Below, piece after piece: positions 1 to 8,154 of a stretch of DNA of 64,000 bases. A program made the position numbers and the translations under genes. The DNA comes from Paraplanobispora siamensis. GTDB lineage: Bacteria > Actinomycetota > Actinomycetes > Streptosporangiales > Streptosporangiaceae. The notes under the pieces are model-generated. The model made no database searches and was not told the DNA's origin. It saw nothing but the letters and a program-made list of their open reading frames with translations. Position 1 is the first letter of the stretch; each line of letters opens with the position of its first letter. The DNA lies in NCBI RefSeq assembly GCF_016863175.1, contig NZ_BOOJ01000053.1, positions 62,001 through 126,000 on the forward strand, written 5' to 3'.

Positions 1-561
1 ATCGTGGACGTGCGCTTCAACGGCGGCGGCCACGTCTCCTCGCTGCTGCTGGAGAAGCTGGCCCGGCGCCGCCTGGGCTACAACTTCCCCCGCTGGGGCG
101 TGCCGGAGCCCTACCCCGACGAGTCGCCGCGCGGCCCGATGGTCGCCGTCACCAACGAGTGGGCCGGCTCCGACGGCGACATCTTCAGCCACACCTTCAA
201 GCTGCTGGGCCTGGGCCCGTTGATCGGCAAGCGCACCTGGGGCGGCGTGATCGGGATCTGGCCCCGGCACCGGCTGGCCGACGGGACGGTCACCACCCAG
301 CCGGAGTTCTCCTTCGCCTTCGACGACGTGGGCTGGAAGGTGGAGAACTACGGCACCGACCCCGACATCGAGGTGGACATCACCCCGCAGGACTACGCCG
401 CGGGCGTCGACACACAGCTGGAGAAGGCGATCGACGTCGCCCTCCAGCGCCTGGTCACCCACCCGCCGCACACGCCGGACCTGACCGCCCGGCCGCGGCT
501 GTCGGTGCCGCCGAAGCCGGTCGCGCACGAGGACGGGCCGGCCGCGGACCCGGCCGGATGA
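1..561 (+). CDS. Tricorn-like S41 peptidase, C-terminal part (5' end outside window)
   Basis: The open frame enters from the left edge and runs 186 codons to a TGA. It resembles the C-terminal catalytic core of tricorn/S41 (C-terminal-processing-type) serine peptidases. The segment NEWAGSDGDIFSH carries the GSDGD context of the nucleophilic serine, and DVRFNGGGH resembles the substrate-carboxylate/strand region preceding it. Downstream, GKRTWGGVIGI and the WKVENYGTDPDIEV stretch are typical of tricorn C-terminal halves, ending in a Pro/Ala-rich tail. Such enzymes degrade oligopeptides in the cytosol. Most of the protein (beta-propellers, PDZ) would lie upstream and cannot be seen, so the full architecture is inferred. 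Confidence 0.85.
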   Translation: MVDVRFNGGGHVSSLLLEKLARRRLGYNFPRWGVPEPYPDESPRGPMVAVTNEWAGSDGDIFSHTFKLLGLGPLIGKRTWGGVIGIWPRHRLADGTVTTQPEFSFAFDDVGWKVENYGTDPDIEVDITPQDYAAGVDTQLEKAIDVALQRLVTHPPHTPDLTARPRLSVPPKPVAHEDGPAADPAG

Positions 562-680
562 CGGGCCCGGCGCATAACCGGCCCTGATAGGGGCGGGCGC
601 GCCCGGATAGGGGTTGGGAGGTTGCGGGGGACGTCCCACTGTGGAAGCCGACCGATCTTCCCCCACCCTTCGGAGAGGCC

Positions 681-2021
681 ATGAGGCACGCCGTCGTGAT
701 CGGGGCCGGCATGTCCGGCCTGCTTGCCGCCGCCGCGCTCGACCGGGTCGCCGAGCGGGTCACCGTACTGGACAGGGACGAGCTGCCCGAGGGCGACGCC
801 CACCGCCGGGGCACCGCGCAGAGCAGGCACGCCCACGGCCTGCTGGCCCGGGGCCTGCAGGTCATGGAGGAGCTGCTGCCCGGCCTGACCGACGAGCTCA
901 CCGCCCGCGGGGCGTTCGGCGGCGACCTGCAGGCCGACTGCCGGTGGATCAACGAGGGCCGCCGCCTGGCCCCCGCGCCGGGTGACATGCCCGGGCTCCT
1001 GGTGAGCCGCCCGCTCCTGGAGGGGCAGGTCCGGCGGCGGGTGTCGCGGCTGCCCGGGGTCGAGGTGACCGGCGGGCGCCAGGTCGCCGATCTGGTCACA
1101 GCCGGCGACCGGGTCACCGGCGTCCGGCTCGTCTCCGGCGAGACGATCACCGCCGACCTGGTCGTCGACGCCTCGGGCCGGGGCTCGCACACCCCGGCCT
1201 GGCTGGCCGGGATGGGTTTCCCGGTGCCCGAGCAGGAACGGGTCGAGATCGACCTGACCTACAGCACCCGGCTGTTCCGCAGGCTCCCCGGCCACCTGGA
1301 CGGCGACCCCGTGGTCATCATGGCCGCCACCAGGGCGGTTCCGCGCGCCGGGGTGGCGCTGGCCATGGAGGGCGACCGGTGGATCGTGACCATCGGGGGG
1401 TACGGCGAGGCGGCCCCGCTCGACTACGAGGGCTTCGTCTCCTACGCCGGGTCGCTGCCCGCGCCCGACATCCACGAGCTGGTCTCCTCGGCCGAGCCGC
1501 TCGACGAGGGGCGCCGGCACCGCACCCCGGCCAGCGTGCGGCGGCGCTACGAGCGGCTGGCGCGCTTCCCCCGCGGCCTGGCGGTGGTCGGCGACGCGGT
1601 GTGCGCCTTCAACCCGATCTACGGCCAGGGCATGAGCGTGGCCGCGGTGGAGGCGCTGCGCCTGGGCGAGTGGGCCCGGCGGGACAGGCCGGCGCGCGAG
1701 CTGTTCCGGTCGATCGCCCGGGTCGTCGACGCCCCGTGGGACATCGTGGTCAGCGGCGACCTGCGGCTGCCGGGGGTGCGCGGCCGGCGGACGCCCGGGA
1801 TCAGGCTGGTCAACGCCTATCTGGAGCGCTTCCACCGCGCCGCCGAGCACGACGCCGAGCTCGGCCGCCGCTTCCTGCGCGTGGCCAACCTCATCGATCC
1901 GCCCTCGGCCCTGGTGCGTCCCGCCTGCCTGCTGCGCGTGCTGCGGGGCGTCCTGGCACCGGCGGCGGGGCGCGGGCCGGTCAGCCTGCGTACCCCGCAA
2001 GCCGGGCGGCCAGTGCCCTGA
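681..2021 (+). CDS. FAD-dependent oxidoreductase (epoxidase/monooxygenase-like)
   Basis: A 446-residue flavoprotein. The N-terminal dinucleotide-binding motif GAGMSGLL is at residues 8-15 and the second FAD motif GDAVCAFNPIYGQGMS is near residue 303, the layout of aromatic-hydroxylase-type or squalene-epoxidase-like monooxygenases. The SRHAHGLLARGLQVMEELLPGL stretch near residue 50 recurs in actinobacterial FAD epoxidases of polyether and geranylgeranyl-reductase-like families. The substrate is not evident. The ATG follows a GGAGAGG-type site. The 3' end overlaps the convergent WYL regulator by about 40 bp. It stands alone, with no biosynthetic partners beside it, so its pathway is unknown. 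Confidence 0.85.
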   Translation: MRHAVVIGAGMSGLLAAAALDRVAERVTVLDRDELPEGDAHRRGTAQSRHAHGLLARGLQVMEELLPGLTDELTARGAFGGDLQADCRWINEGRRLAPAPGDMPGLLVSRPLLEGQVRRRVSRLPGVEVTGGRQVADLVTAGDRVTGVRLVSGETITADLVVDASGRGSHTPAWLAGMGFPVPEQERVEIDLTYSTRLFRRLPGHLDGDPVVIMAATRAVPRAGVALAMEGDRWIVTIGGYGEAAPLDYEGFVSYAGSLPAPDIHELVSSAEPLDEGRRHRTPASVRRRYERLARFPRGLAVVGDAVCAFNPIYGQGMSVAAVEALRLGEWARRDRPARELFRSIARVVDAPWDIVVSGDLRLPGVRGRRTPGIRLVNAYLERFHRAAEHDAELGRRFLRVANLIDPPSALVRPACLLRVLRGVLAPAAGRGPVSLRTPQAGRPVP

Positions 2022-2925
2022 CCTCCTCGCGCAGCCCGTCCGGCGTGATCACGGTGAACGGCCAGCCCAGCCCGGCCAGCATCTGGGCCATCCCGTCCAG
2101 CCGCTCGGCCCTGGCCGAGAGCAGCACCCCGTCGGGCCGCTCCTCCAGCGTGGCGGCCTCCGGCGGGATCCGGCGGCGCGCCTCCGCCGGGGTGGTCTCC
2201 AGCAGCACCCGCACCTCGTGCCGGTACGGCACCGCCGACAGCGACCCCGTGACGTGCGCGACCGCGTCGAAGTCCCCGGGGACCTCGAAGCCCCTCCCGG
2301 TGGGGGAGGCGCCCGCCACCCGGTCGACCCGGAAGGTCCGGATCTCCCCGCTGCGGTGGTCGAGACCGGCGACGTACCACCGGCCGGAGTGGAAGACGAG
2401 TCCGTAGGGGTCCAGGTCCCGTTCGGACTCCTCCCCCTTCCAGGACCGGTAGGCCAGCCGTACGGTGCGACCGTGCCGGGCCGCCTCGGCCAGCGCCAGC
2501 AGCGGGCCCGCCCTGGGCGTGCTCGCGGGCGCCGGGGAGCGGGTGTGCTCCAGCGTCGCCGAGACCGCCTCGACGCGGTCGCGCAGCGTCTGGGGCAGCA
2601 CCCGCCGGATCTTGGCCAGCGCGCTCTCGCTGGCCGTCTCCCCCACCGCCATCCCGGTGCGCCGCCCGGCCAGCAGTCCCAGCACCACGGCCGTGGCCTC
2701 GTCGTCGGTGAGCATCAGCGGCGGGAGCTTGTAGCCCGGCATCAGCCGGTAGCCGCCGTAGCGGCCCCGTTCGGCCTCGACCGGCACCCCGAGCTCCGAC
2801 AGCTTGCTCGCGTAGCGCCGCACCGTGCGCTCGTCCACCTCCAGCCTGGCGGCGAGCTCCGGCCCGGTCAGACCCGGGCTGGCCTGCAGCAGTTCCAGCA
2901 ACGCGAGCACGCGGGTGACTGTCAT
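1981..2925 (-). CDS. YafY-like WYL-domain transcriptional regulator
   Basis: A 314-residue regulator. An N-terminal DeoR-type winged helix (residues 1-60, with ERGRYGGYRL at its end) is followed by a WYL ligand-sensing domain (YRSWKGEESERDLDPYGLVFHSGRWYVAGLD, about residues 170-200) and a WCX C-terminal extension. The chosen ATG at 2925 is preceded by CGGAGAA; an upstream in-frame ATG at 3093 would add 56 low-complexity residues overlapping the neighbour's promoter and is unlikely. It is divergent from an alpha/beta hydrolase with 130 bp between starts, so it probably controls that gene and itself. The ligand is unknown. Confidence 0.92.
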   Translation of the reverse strand: MTVTRVLALLELLQASPGLTGPELAARLEVDERTVRRYASKLSELGVPVEAERGRYGGYRLMPGYKLPPLMLTDDEATAVVLGLLAGRRTGMAVGETASESALAKIRRVLPQTLRDRVEAVSATLEHTRSPAPASTPRAGPLLALAEAARHGRTVRLAYRSWKGEESERDLDPYGLVFHSGRWYVAGLDHRSGEIRTFRVDRVAGASPTGRGFEVPGDFDAVAHVTGSLSAVPYRHEVRVLLETTPAEARRRIPPEAATLEERPDGVLLSARAERLDGMAQMLAGLGWPFTVITPDGLREEVRALAARLAGYAG

Positions 2926-3055
2926 GAAAGTTCTCCGAAAATCAGGACCGGTTCTGCCCGGATTCGATCCTACGGTGGAACCAGAGCGAAAAGACGCCAG
3001 GTCAGCGAAGACACCCGGCCCGCGAAGAGGCCCGGCCGGGAGACAAGGAGAGAAC

Positions 3056-3832
3056 ATGAGCGAGCACATCGGCGGCGGTCGCGGCAGGGGCACCTACGTC
3101 CTGGTGCCCGGTTACTGGCTCGGCGGCTGGGCCTGGGAGAAGGTCACCGCGGCCCTGCGCGCCGACGGTCACGAGGTGCACCCGGTGACCCTCACCGGGC
3201 TCGGCGACCGTGCCCACCTGGCCACCCCCGAGACCGACCTGGAGACCCACATCCAGGACATCGTCAACACGATCGTCTACGCCGACCTGCACGACGTCAT
3301 CCTCGTCGGCCACAGCGGCGGCGGCACGCCCGTCACCGGCGCCGCCGACCGGATCCCCGAGCGGATCGCCCGGGTGGTCTATCTCGACAGCGGCCCGCTC
3401 GCCGACGGCATGGCGCACATCGACATGTCCGACCCCGAGGGCAGGGAGTTCGTCGCCCGGCGGGTCGCCGAGCAGGGCGGCGGCACCGTCTATCCCCTGA
3501 TCTCCTGGGAGGAGCACGAGGCGGCCGGCGCCAGCCTGGAGGGGCTGGGCGAGGCCGAGCGCGAGTGGTTCGCCTCCCGGGCCACGCCGCAGCCGTACCG
3601 GAGCATGACGCAGCCGCTCAGGCTCACCGGCGGCGCGGACAAGCTGCCCAAGACGCTCGTCTCGTGCTCCTTCCCGCTGGAGCAGGTCCGCGCGATGATC
3701 GACTCGGGTCACCCGTTCTTCGCGGCGCTGGGCGGCCCGGAGTGGAGCTTCGAGGCGCTGCCCACCGGCCACTGGCCGATGTTCTCCGTGCCCGACCGCA
3801 CGGCCGCCGTCCTCGCCTCCCTGGCCGGGTGA
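3056..3832 (+). CDS. Alpha/beta hydrolase (esterase of the salicylate-esterase type)
   Basis: A 258-residue cytosolic alpha/beta hydrolase. The nucleophile elbow GHSGGG is near residue 85. The Asp/His candidates lie in the C-terminal third (SGHPFF, TGHWPMF). Opening YVLVPGYWLGGWAWEKV and LTGLGDRAHL are typical of the plant SABP2/hydroxynitrile-lyase-like branch. The ATG at 3056 follows AAGGAGAG with ideal spacing, so the longer upstream frame was rejected. It is divergent from the WYL regulator and is followed by a strong intrinsic terminator. The substrate cannot be told from sequence. Confidence 0.9.
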   Translation: MSEHIGGGRGRGTYVLVPGYWLGGWAWEKVTAALRADGHEVHPVTLTGLGDRAHLATPETDLETHIQDIVNTIVYADLHDVILVGHSGGGTPVTGAADRIPERIARVVYLDSGPLADGMAHIDMSDPEGREFVARRVAEQGGGTVYPLISWEEHEAAGASLEGLGEAEREWFASRATPQPYRSMTQPLRLTGGADKLPKTLVSCSFPLEQVRAMIDSGHPFFAALGGPEWSFEALPTGHWPMFSVPDRTAAVLASLAG

Positions 3833-3840
3833 GCCGTACG

Positions 3841-3885
3841 GCCGGCCCGGGACCCGATCCGTCCGGGTCCCGGGCCGGCTGTTTT
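3841..3885 (+). terminator. Intrinsic terminator after the esterase gene
   Basis: A perfect 16-bp stem (GCCGGCCCGGGACCCG at 3841-3856 pairing with 3864-3879) closes a 7-nt loop and is followed by TGTTTT. It lies 9 bp after the esterase stop and before the end of the convergent TetR gene. Confidence 0.85.
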
Positions 3886-3920
3886 CCGGCGCGGCCTCGT
3901 GCGTCCCGGAGGGCCCGGGG

Positions 3921-4529
3921 TCAGCCGCTCTCCGCCGCGGAGGTGCCGAAGGCCCCGAAGGCGCCGGACTCCAGCATGGAGACCAGCAGGCCCATCGCCG
4001 CATCGGCCCGGCCGGGCTCCATCAGCCGGTGCACCTCCAGCCCGGTGACCGCCGCCGCGACCAGCGTCGCCGCCTCCCGCGCCCCCGCCCGCCCGGCCCC
4101 GCCCAGCACCGGCGCCAGGGCCTCGCGCCAGCCCAGCGCGGCCCGCTCCAGGAAACCCGGGAAGCGCCCCGGGTCACGCGAGGCCAGCACCACGATCTCC
4201 AGCCAGAGCCGCATCATGCCGTCGGCCGACTCCCCGCTCGCCGCAGCCCAGTAGCGCCGCAGCAGCTCGGCCGGGGTCAGCTCCCCGGCCAGGGCGGCCA
4301 GCTCGGCCTGGAAGCGCGTCTCGACCAGCTCCACGATCGCCGCCAGCAGCCGGTCCTTGGAACCGAAGTGATAGGTGAGCACGTAGGTGCTCACGCCCAG
4401 CTCAGCGGCCAGCTCCCCGAGGGTGAGCGCCTCGATCCCGGTGCGCGCCACGAGCGCCAGGGACGCCTCCAGGACCTCCTCGCGCCGCCCGGCCTTGGGC
4501 GGCCTTCCACGTTTGCCCGTCACATCCAT
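3921..4529 (-). CDS. TetR-family transcriptional regulator
   Basis: A 202-residue TetR protein. The N-terminal helix-turn-helix spans about residues 15-60 (EVLEASLALVARTG, then ELAAELGVSTYVLTYHFGSKDRLL), followed by a helical ligand-binding domain. A basic GKRGRPPKAGRR arm precedes the first helix. It is divergent from a DAO-type oxidoreductase with only 8 bp between start codons. A 17-bp perfect inverted repeat overlaps both starts, so I infer tight mutual control. No ribosome site is visible in front of either start, suggesting leaderless transcripts. Confidence 0.93.
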   Translation of the reverse strand: MDVTGKRGRPPKAGRREEVLEASLALVARTGIEALTLGELAAELGVSTYVLTYHFGSKDRLLAAIVELVETRFQAELAALAGELTPAELLRRYWAAASGESADGMMRLWLEIVVLASRDPGRFPGFLERAALGWREALAPVLGGAGRAGAREAATLVAAAVTGLEVHRLMEPGRADAAMGLLVSMLESGAFGAFGTSAAESG

Positions 4530-4534
4530 AATTT

Positions 4535-4551
4535 ATCATGAAGATCATGAT
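4535..4551. promoter_or_regulatory. Putative TetR operator (7-3-7 inverted repeat)
   Basis: ATCATGA-AGA-TCATGAT is a perfect inverted repeat lying exactly across the divergent start codons of the TetR regulator (4529) and the oxidoreductase (4538, or in-frame ATGs at 4547 and 4550). It is AT-rich in a very GC-rich background. Position and symmetry fit a TetR dimer site; binding itself is inferred. Confidence 0.6.
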
Positions 4552-5845
4552 GGAAAATATCTGGGCCGCCGCTCCACGCCGCCGTCCCCCGCTCGACGGT
4601 CCCGCCGAGGCCGACGTCGCCGTCGTCGGCGCCGGGTACACCGGCCTGTGGGCCGCCTACCAACTCAAACGGCTCGACCCCTCACTCGAGGTCGTCGTCC
4701 TGGAGGCCGAGCACGCCGGGTACGGCGCCTCCGGCCGCAACGGCGGCTGGTGCTCGGCCGAACTGCCGGTCGACGCCGCCGTCCTGGCCAGAAGGCACGG
4801 CCGGGCCGCCGCCGAGGAGATGCGCCGGGCCGCGGCCGCCGCCCTCGACGGGATCGAGGCCGTACTCCGGACCGAGGGGATCGACTGCGACTGGCACCGG
4901 GGCGGCACCCTCTACCTGGCCCGCAACCGCCCCCAGCTGCGCCGCCTGCTGGCGGCGGCGCGCTCACGCCCCGACGGCTGGAGCCTGCTCACCGCCGCGC
5001 AGGCCCGCACCCGGCTGCGCGCCGAGGGGGTGCTGGGCGCCGCCCACACCCCGCACTGCGCCCGCCTGCACCCCGGCAAGCTGGTGCGCGGCCTGGCGGA
5101 GGCCGTCGAGCGCCTCGGGGTGACCGTCCACGAGGGCACCCGCGCCGTGGAGACCCGGCCGGGCCTGGTCCGCACGGTGAGCGGGGACGGAGAAGGGAGC
5201 GTGCGCGCCCGGCACGTGCTCGTCTGCACCGAGGGCTACACCCCCGGGGGCCGGGTGCTCACCCTGACCTCCTGCGTCGCGGCCACCGAGCCGCTGCCCG
5301 CGCAGGTCTGGGCCGAGCTGGGGTGGCGGGGCCGCGAGACCGTGGCGGACCTGAGCCGCCTGTTCCCCTACATCCAGCGCACCGCCGACGACCGGATCGT
5401 GATCGGCGGCTGCGGGGCGGGGTACGGCGACGCCCCCTACGACCACGCCGTGCTCCGCGACCGGCTGGTCGGCATGTTCCCCGTCCTGCGCGGGACCGCG
5501 ATCACCCACCGCTGGTCGGGCGTGCTCGGGCTGCACCGCCGGGGCGAGCCGTCGGTGCGCCTCGATCCGGCGACCGGGCTGGGGTACGCCGGAGGGTACG
5601 GCGGCGACGGGGTGGCCCTGGCCTATCTGGCCGGCGCCTCGCTGGCCGCGCTGGTCACCGGCGCCGACGTCCCCGCGGCCCGGCTCGCCTGGACCCGCGC
5701 CCGCGCGGGGCGCTGGGAGCCGGAACCCCTGCGCTCGCTCGGCGTGCGCGCCGTACTGGCCTGCGCGGCGGGAGCCGACCGGCACGAGGAGCGCACCGGG
5801 CGGCCGGCCCTGCTGCGGGGAGCGATCTGCTCCCTCTTCATCTGA
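4538..5845 (+). CDS. FAD-dependent amine/amino-acid oxidoreductase (DAO family)
   Basis: A 435-residue member of the D-amino-acid oxidase (DAO) superfamily, nearest in style to gamma-glutamylputrescine oxidase and related FAD amine oxidases. The Rossmann motif VVGAGYTGL sits at residues 30-38, followed by EAEHAGYGASGRNGGWCSAELP, the FAD-contact and GRNGG signature of the family. C-terminal GYGGDGVALAYLAG completes the FAD site. Three in-frame ATGs (4538, 4547, 4550) lie inside the putative operator, so the exact start is uncertain. Its 3' end overlaps the convergent SGNH hydrolase by 8 bp. Control by the adjacent TetR protein is likely; the substrate is unknown. Confidence 0.88.
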   Translation: MKIMMENIWAAAPRRRPPLDGPAEADVAVVGAGYTGLWAAYQLKRLDPSLEVVVLEAEHAGYGASGRNGGWCSAELPVDAAVLARRHGRAAAEEMRRAAAAALDGIEAVLRTEGIDCDWHRGGTLYLARNRPQLRRLLAAARSRPDGWSLLTAAQARTRLRAEGVLGAAHTPHCARLHPGKLVRGLAEAVERLGVTVHEGTRAVETRPGLVRTVSGDGEGSVRARHVLVCTEGYTPGGRVLTLTSCVAATEPLPAQVWAELGWRGRETVADLSRLFPYIQRTADDRIVIGGCGAGYGDAPYDHAVLRDRLVGMFPVLRGTAITHRWSGVLGLHRRGEPSVRLDPATGLGYAGGYGGDGVALAYLAGASLAALVTGADVPAARLAWTRARAGRWEPEPLRSLGVRAVLACAAGADRHEERTGRPALLRGAICSLFI

Positions 5846-6716
5846 CGGGACTCAAGGGGCCCCGCTCCCGGGCGGGGCCGGGGATCCAGTCGTCGATCGC
5901 GGCGGAGGTCCGCGTCGCGATCAGCCTCTGGCCGGCGGCGCTGGGGTGGAAGTAGTCCCACTTGCTGAGGTGGTCCAGCGTGAACGGATAGTCGAACAGG
6001 GCGTTGCCGTCGAAGCGGCAGGCCGGGCCGTAGTCGGCGCACACCCGGGCCAGGGCGGCGTTGTAGGCGGCGACCCGGGCGCGCACGCGGTCTCTGCGCT
6101 CCCGGTCGGCCGCGGCGGTGGAGGCCGGCCTGGCCAGCATGCTCGGGCAGATCCTGGCGACCGCCCAGAACCCGCGCGCCACGGGGCTGTCCTTGCCCAC
6201 CCGCCACAGCCGCTTGAGGTCGGGGACGCTAGCCAGGAAGACCCGCCCGTGCGGCCTGGCCCGCCGGAACGCCTGCAGCGCCTCGGTCAGCCGCCGCCGG
6301 TAGATCTCGACCGGCGTCATCACCCGCTCCTGGGACACGCAGGCGTCCTGGGCCCCGATCAGGATCGTGACGTAGTCGGCCCCGCGCCTCACCGCCCGCG
6401 CCATCTGCCCGGCGAGGTCGGCGCTGGTCGCCCCGGGGACGGCGAGGTTGACGTTGTTGCCCCTGAGCGACTGGAACCCGGAACTCAGGCGCAGGTAGTG
6501 GCTCCGCACGCCCGCGTGGTCCCCGGCCGCCCAGGAGCGCGAGGTGCACGAGACGTACCAGCCGCAGGAGTTGAATCCCGAGGTGATCGAGTCCCCCAGC
6601 GCGGCCATGACCGCGGGACGCCACGGCGCGGCGGCCGCCGCGGGGGTCAGCGGGGCCACCAGGGGGATCGTGAGGGCCACCGCCCCTGTGAATGTGGTCA
6701 CAGTCCTGCGGATCAT
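5838..6716 (-). CDS. Secreted SGNH/GDSL-family lipase or esterase
   Basis: A 292-residue exported hydrolase. A signal peptide covers about residues 1-30 (basic MIRR, a hydrophobic core, then an AAAAA cleavage zone). Block I GDSITSG holds the nucleophile, NLAVPGATS gives the block II glycine, ILIGAQDAC takes the block III position normally occupied by GxND, and DYFHPSAAGQ supplies the C-terminal Asp-x-x-His pair. Cysteine pairs (CGWYVSC, CADYGPAC) suggest disulfides, as in Streptomyces SGNH lipases. It probably acts outside the cell on lipid or ester substrates. The GGAGGCGCC before the ATG supports the start. Confidence 0.9.
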   Translation of the reverse strand: MIRRTVTTFTGAVALTIPLVAPLTPAAAAAPWRPAVMAALGDSITSGFNSCGWYVSCTSRSWAAGDHAGVRSHYLRLSSGFQSLRGNNVNLAVPGATSADLAGQMARAVRRGADYVTILIGAQDACVSQERVMTPVEIYRRRLTEALQAFRRARPHGRVFLASVPDLKRLWRVGKDSPVARGFWAVARICPSMLARPASTAAADRERRDRVRARVAAYNAALARVCADYGPACRFDGNALFDYPFTLDHLSKWDYFHPSAAGQRLIATRTSAAIDDWIPGPARERGPLSPVR

Positions 6717-6879
6717 GGCGCCTCCGATTCGCGATCAGTTGTGATTCGGATGTATCACCGCAGTACAGAGACACGCCCGGCCTTGACCCACTCCCTTGGT
6801 TTTCTTGACACCATTCTGCGGACATGCTTACCGGGGGGCCCTCGTCGAACACGTTCAGTTTCCGCATAAAGTGGGACGG

Positions 6880-8109
6880 GTGAGAGCCACTCTCGGATTG
6901 ACCCGTCCTCTCGTCGTGAGAACCACGGCCGTCGGCGACCCCGGTGACCTGATCTCACGACTTCCCGGTGTCGCTCCCTATGCCTGGATAAGGCACGGCG
7001 AGGGGTTGGTGGCCTGGGGCGAGGCCGCGCGGGTTAGGGTCCCGCCCGGCCCCGGCCGCTTCGCCTGGGCCCGCGACTGGCTGGCGGCCACGCTCGGTGA
7101 GGCCCACGTCGACGACGAGGTCCGGGCCCCCGGTTCCGGCCCGGTCGCCTTCGGCTCGTTCACCTTCGACCCCCGCTCCGCCGGCTCCGTGCTGGTCGTG
7201 CCCCGGGCGATCCTCGCCCGCCGCGACGGCCGGGCCTGGTTCACCACCATCGGCGATGAGCGCCTCGACACCGTCAGCCCGCTGGCCGACCCCGGCAGGA
7301 TCCGGTACGGCGACGGCAGCCTGACCGCGCCCGAGTGGCAGCACGCCGTGGCGCGCGCCGTACGGCAGATCCGGGCCGGACGGCTGGAGAAGGTCGTCCT
7401 GGCCCGCGACCTGACGGCCGTCGCCGAGAACCCGATCGACGTCCGGCTGCTGCTGTCCCGCCTGGCCGAGCGCTTCCCCGAGTGCTACACCTTCTCCTGC
7501 GCCGGCCTGGTCGGCGCCACGCCGGAGCTGCTGGTGCGCCGTACGGGCGAGACCATCGAGTCCCTGGTCCTGGCCGGCACGACCGCCCGCGGCACCAGCC
7601 GGGCCGACGACATGGCCCGCGGCGCGGCCCTGTTCGCCTCGGAGAAGGACCGCCAGGAGCACGCCTGCGCGGTGGAGTCGGTCCGCGAGGCGCTCGACCC
7701 GCTCTGCTCGGAGCTGAAGGTGCCCGAGGAGCCGGAGCTGCTGGTGCTGTCCAACGTCCAGCACCTGGCCAGCCCGGTGACCGGCCACCTGGCGGCGGGG
7801 GCCTCGGTGCTGGACGTGGTGGAGGCCATGCACCCCACGGCGGCCGTGGGCGGCACGCCCACCCGGACCGCGCTGGAGGTCATCCGCGAGCTGGAGGGCA
7901 TGAACCGGGCCGGTTACTCCGGGCCGGTCGGCTGGATCGACGCCCGGGGCGACGGCGAGTGGGGCATCGCCCTGCGGTGCGCGCAGATCACCGGTTCCCG
8001 GGCCCGGCTGTTCGCCGGCTGCGGCATCATGGGCGGTTCCGACCCGGCCTCGGAGCTGGCCGAGGCCCAGGCCAAGCTCCGCGTCATGCAGTACGCCCTG
8101 GAGGGCTGA
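6880..8109 (+). CDS. menF: Isochorismate synthase (menaquinone pathway)
   Basis: A 409-residue chorismate-utilising enzyme (MenF/DhbC type) that converts chorismate to isochorismate for menaquinone synthesis; a siderophore-type (EntC/DhbC) role is the alternative, but no salicylate or dihydroxybenzoate genes are nearby while menC, menD and menE lie 24-30 kb away. The C-terminal catalytic domain contains AGTTARGTS, EKDRQEHACAVESV, HPTAAVGGTPTRTAL and GPVGWIDARGDGEWGIALR, ending with the metal-site region GCGIMGGSDPASELAEAQAKL. The start is uncertain: GTG at 6880 or 6871 fits the family better than the upstream TTG at 6796. Confidence 0.92.
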   Translation: MRATLGLTRPLVVRTTAVGDPGDLISRLPGVAPYAWIRHGEGLVAWGEAARVRVPPGPGRFAWARDWLAATLGEAHVDDEVRAPGSGPVAFGSFTFDPRSAGSVLVVPRAILARRDGRAWFTTIGDERLDTVSPLADPGRIRYGDGSLTAPEWQHAVARAVRQIRAGRLEKVVLARDLTAVAENPIDVRLLLSRLAERFPECYTFSCAGLVGATPELLVRRTGETIESLVLAGTTARGTSRADDMARGAALFASEKDRQEHACAVESVREALDPLCSELKVPEEPELLVLSNVQHLASPVTGHLAAGASVLDVVEAMHPTAAVGGTPTRTALEVIRELEGMNRAGYSGPVGWIDARGDGEWGIALRCAQITGSRARLFAGCGIMGGSDPASELAEAQAKLRVMQYALEG

Positions 8110-8113
8110 GACC

Positions 8114-8149
8114 CCGCCGGGACCGGCGCCCGCGCGCCGGTCCCGGCGG
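8114..8149. terminator. Bidirectional terminator hairpin between convergent genes
   Basis: A perfect 16-bp stem (CCGCCGGGACCGGCGC at 8114-8129 pairing with 8134-8149) with a 4-nt loop sits between the stops of menF and the minus-strand beta-lactamase-like gene. There is no clear T-tract, as is common in GC-rich actinomycetes. Confidence 0.75.
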
Positions 8150-8154
8150 TCTGG

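Noticed and set aside
2926-3055. GGTTC-N23-GAACC as a WYL-regulator site
   Set aside because: Arms of five bases with a long spacer occur too easily by chance to be reported as a site.
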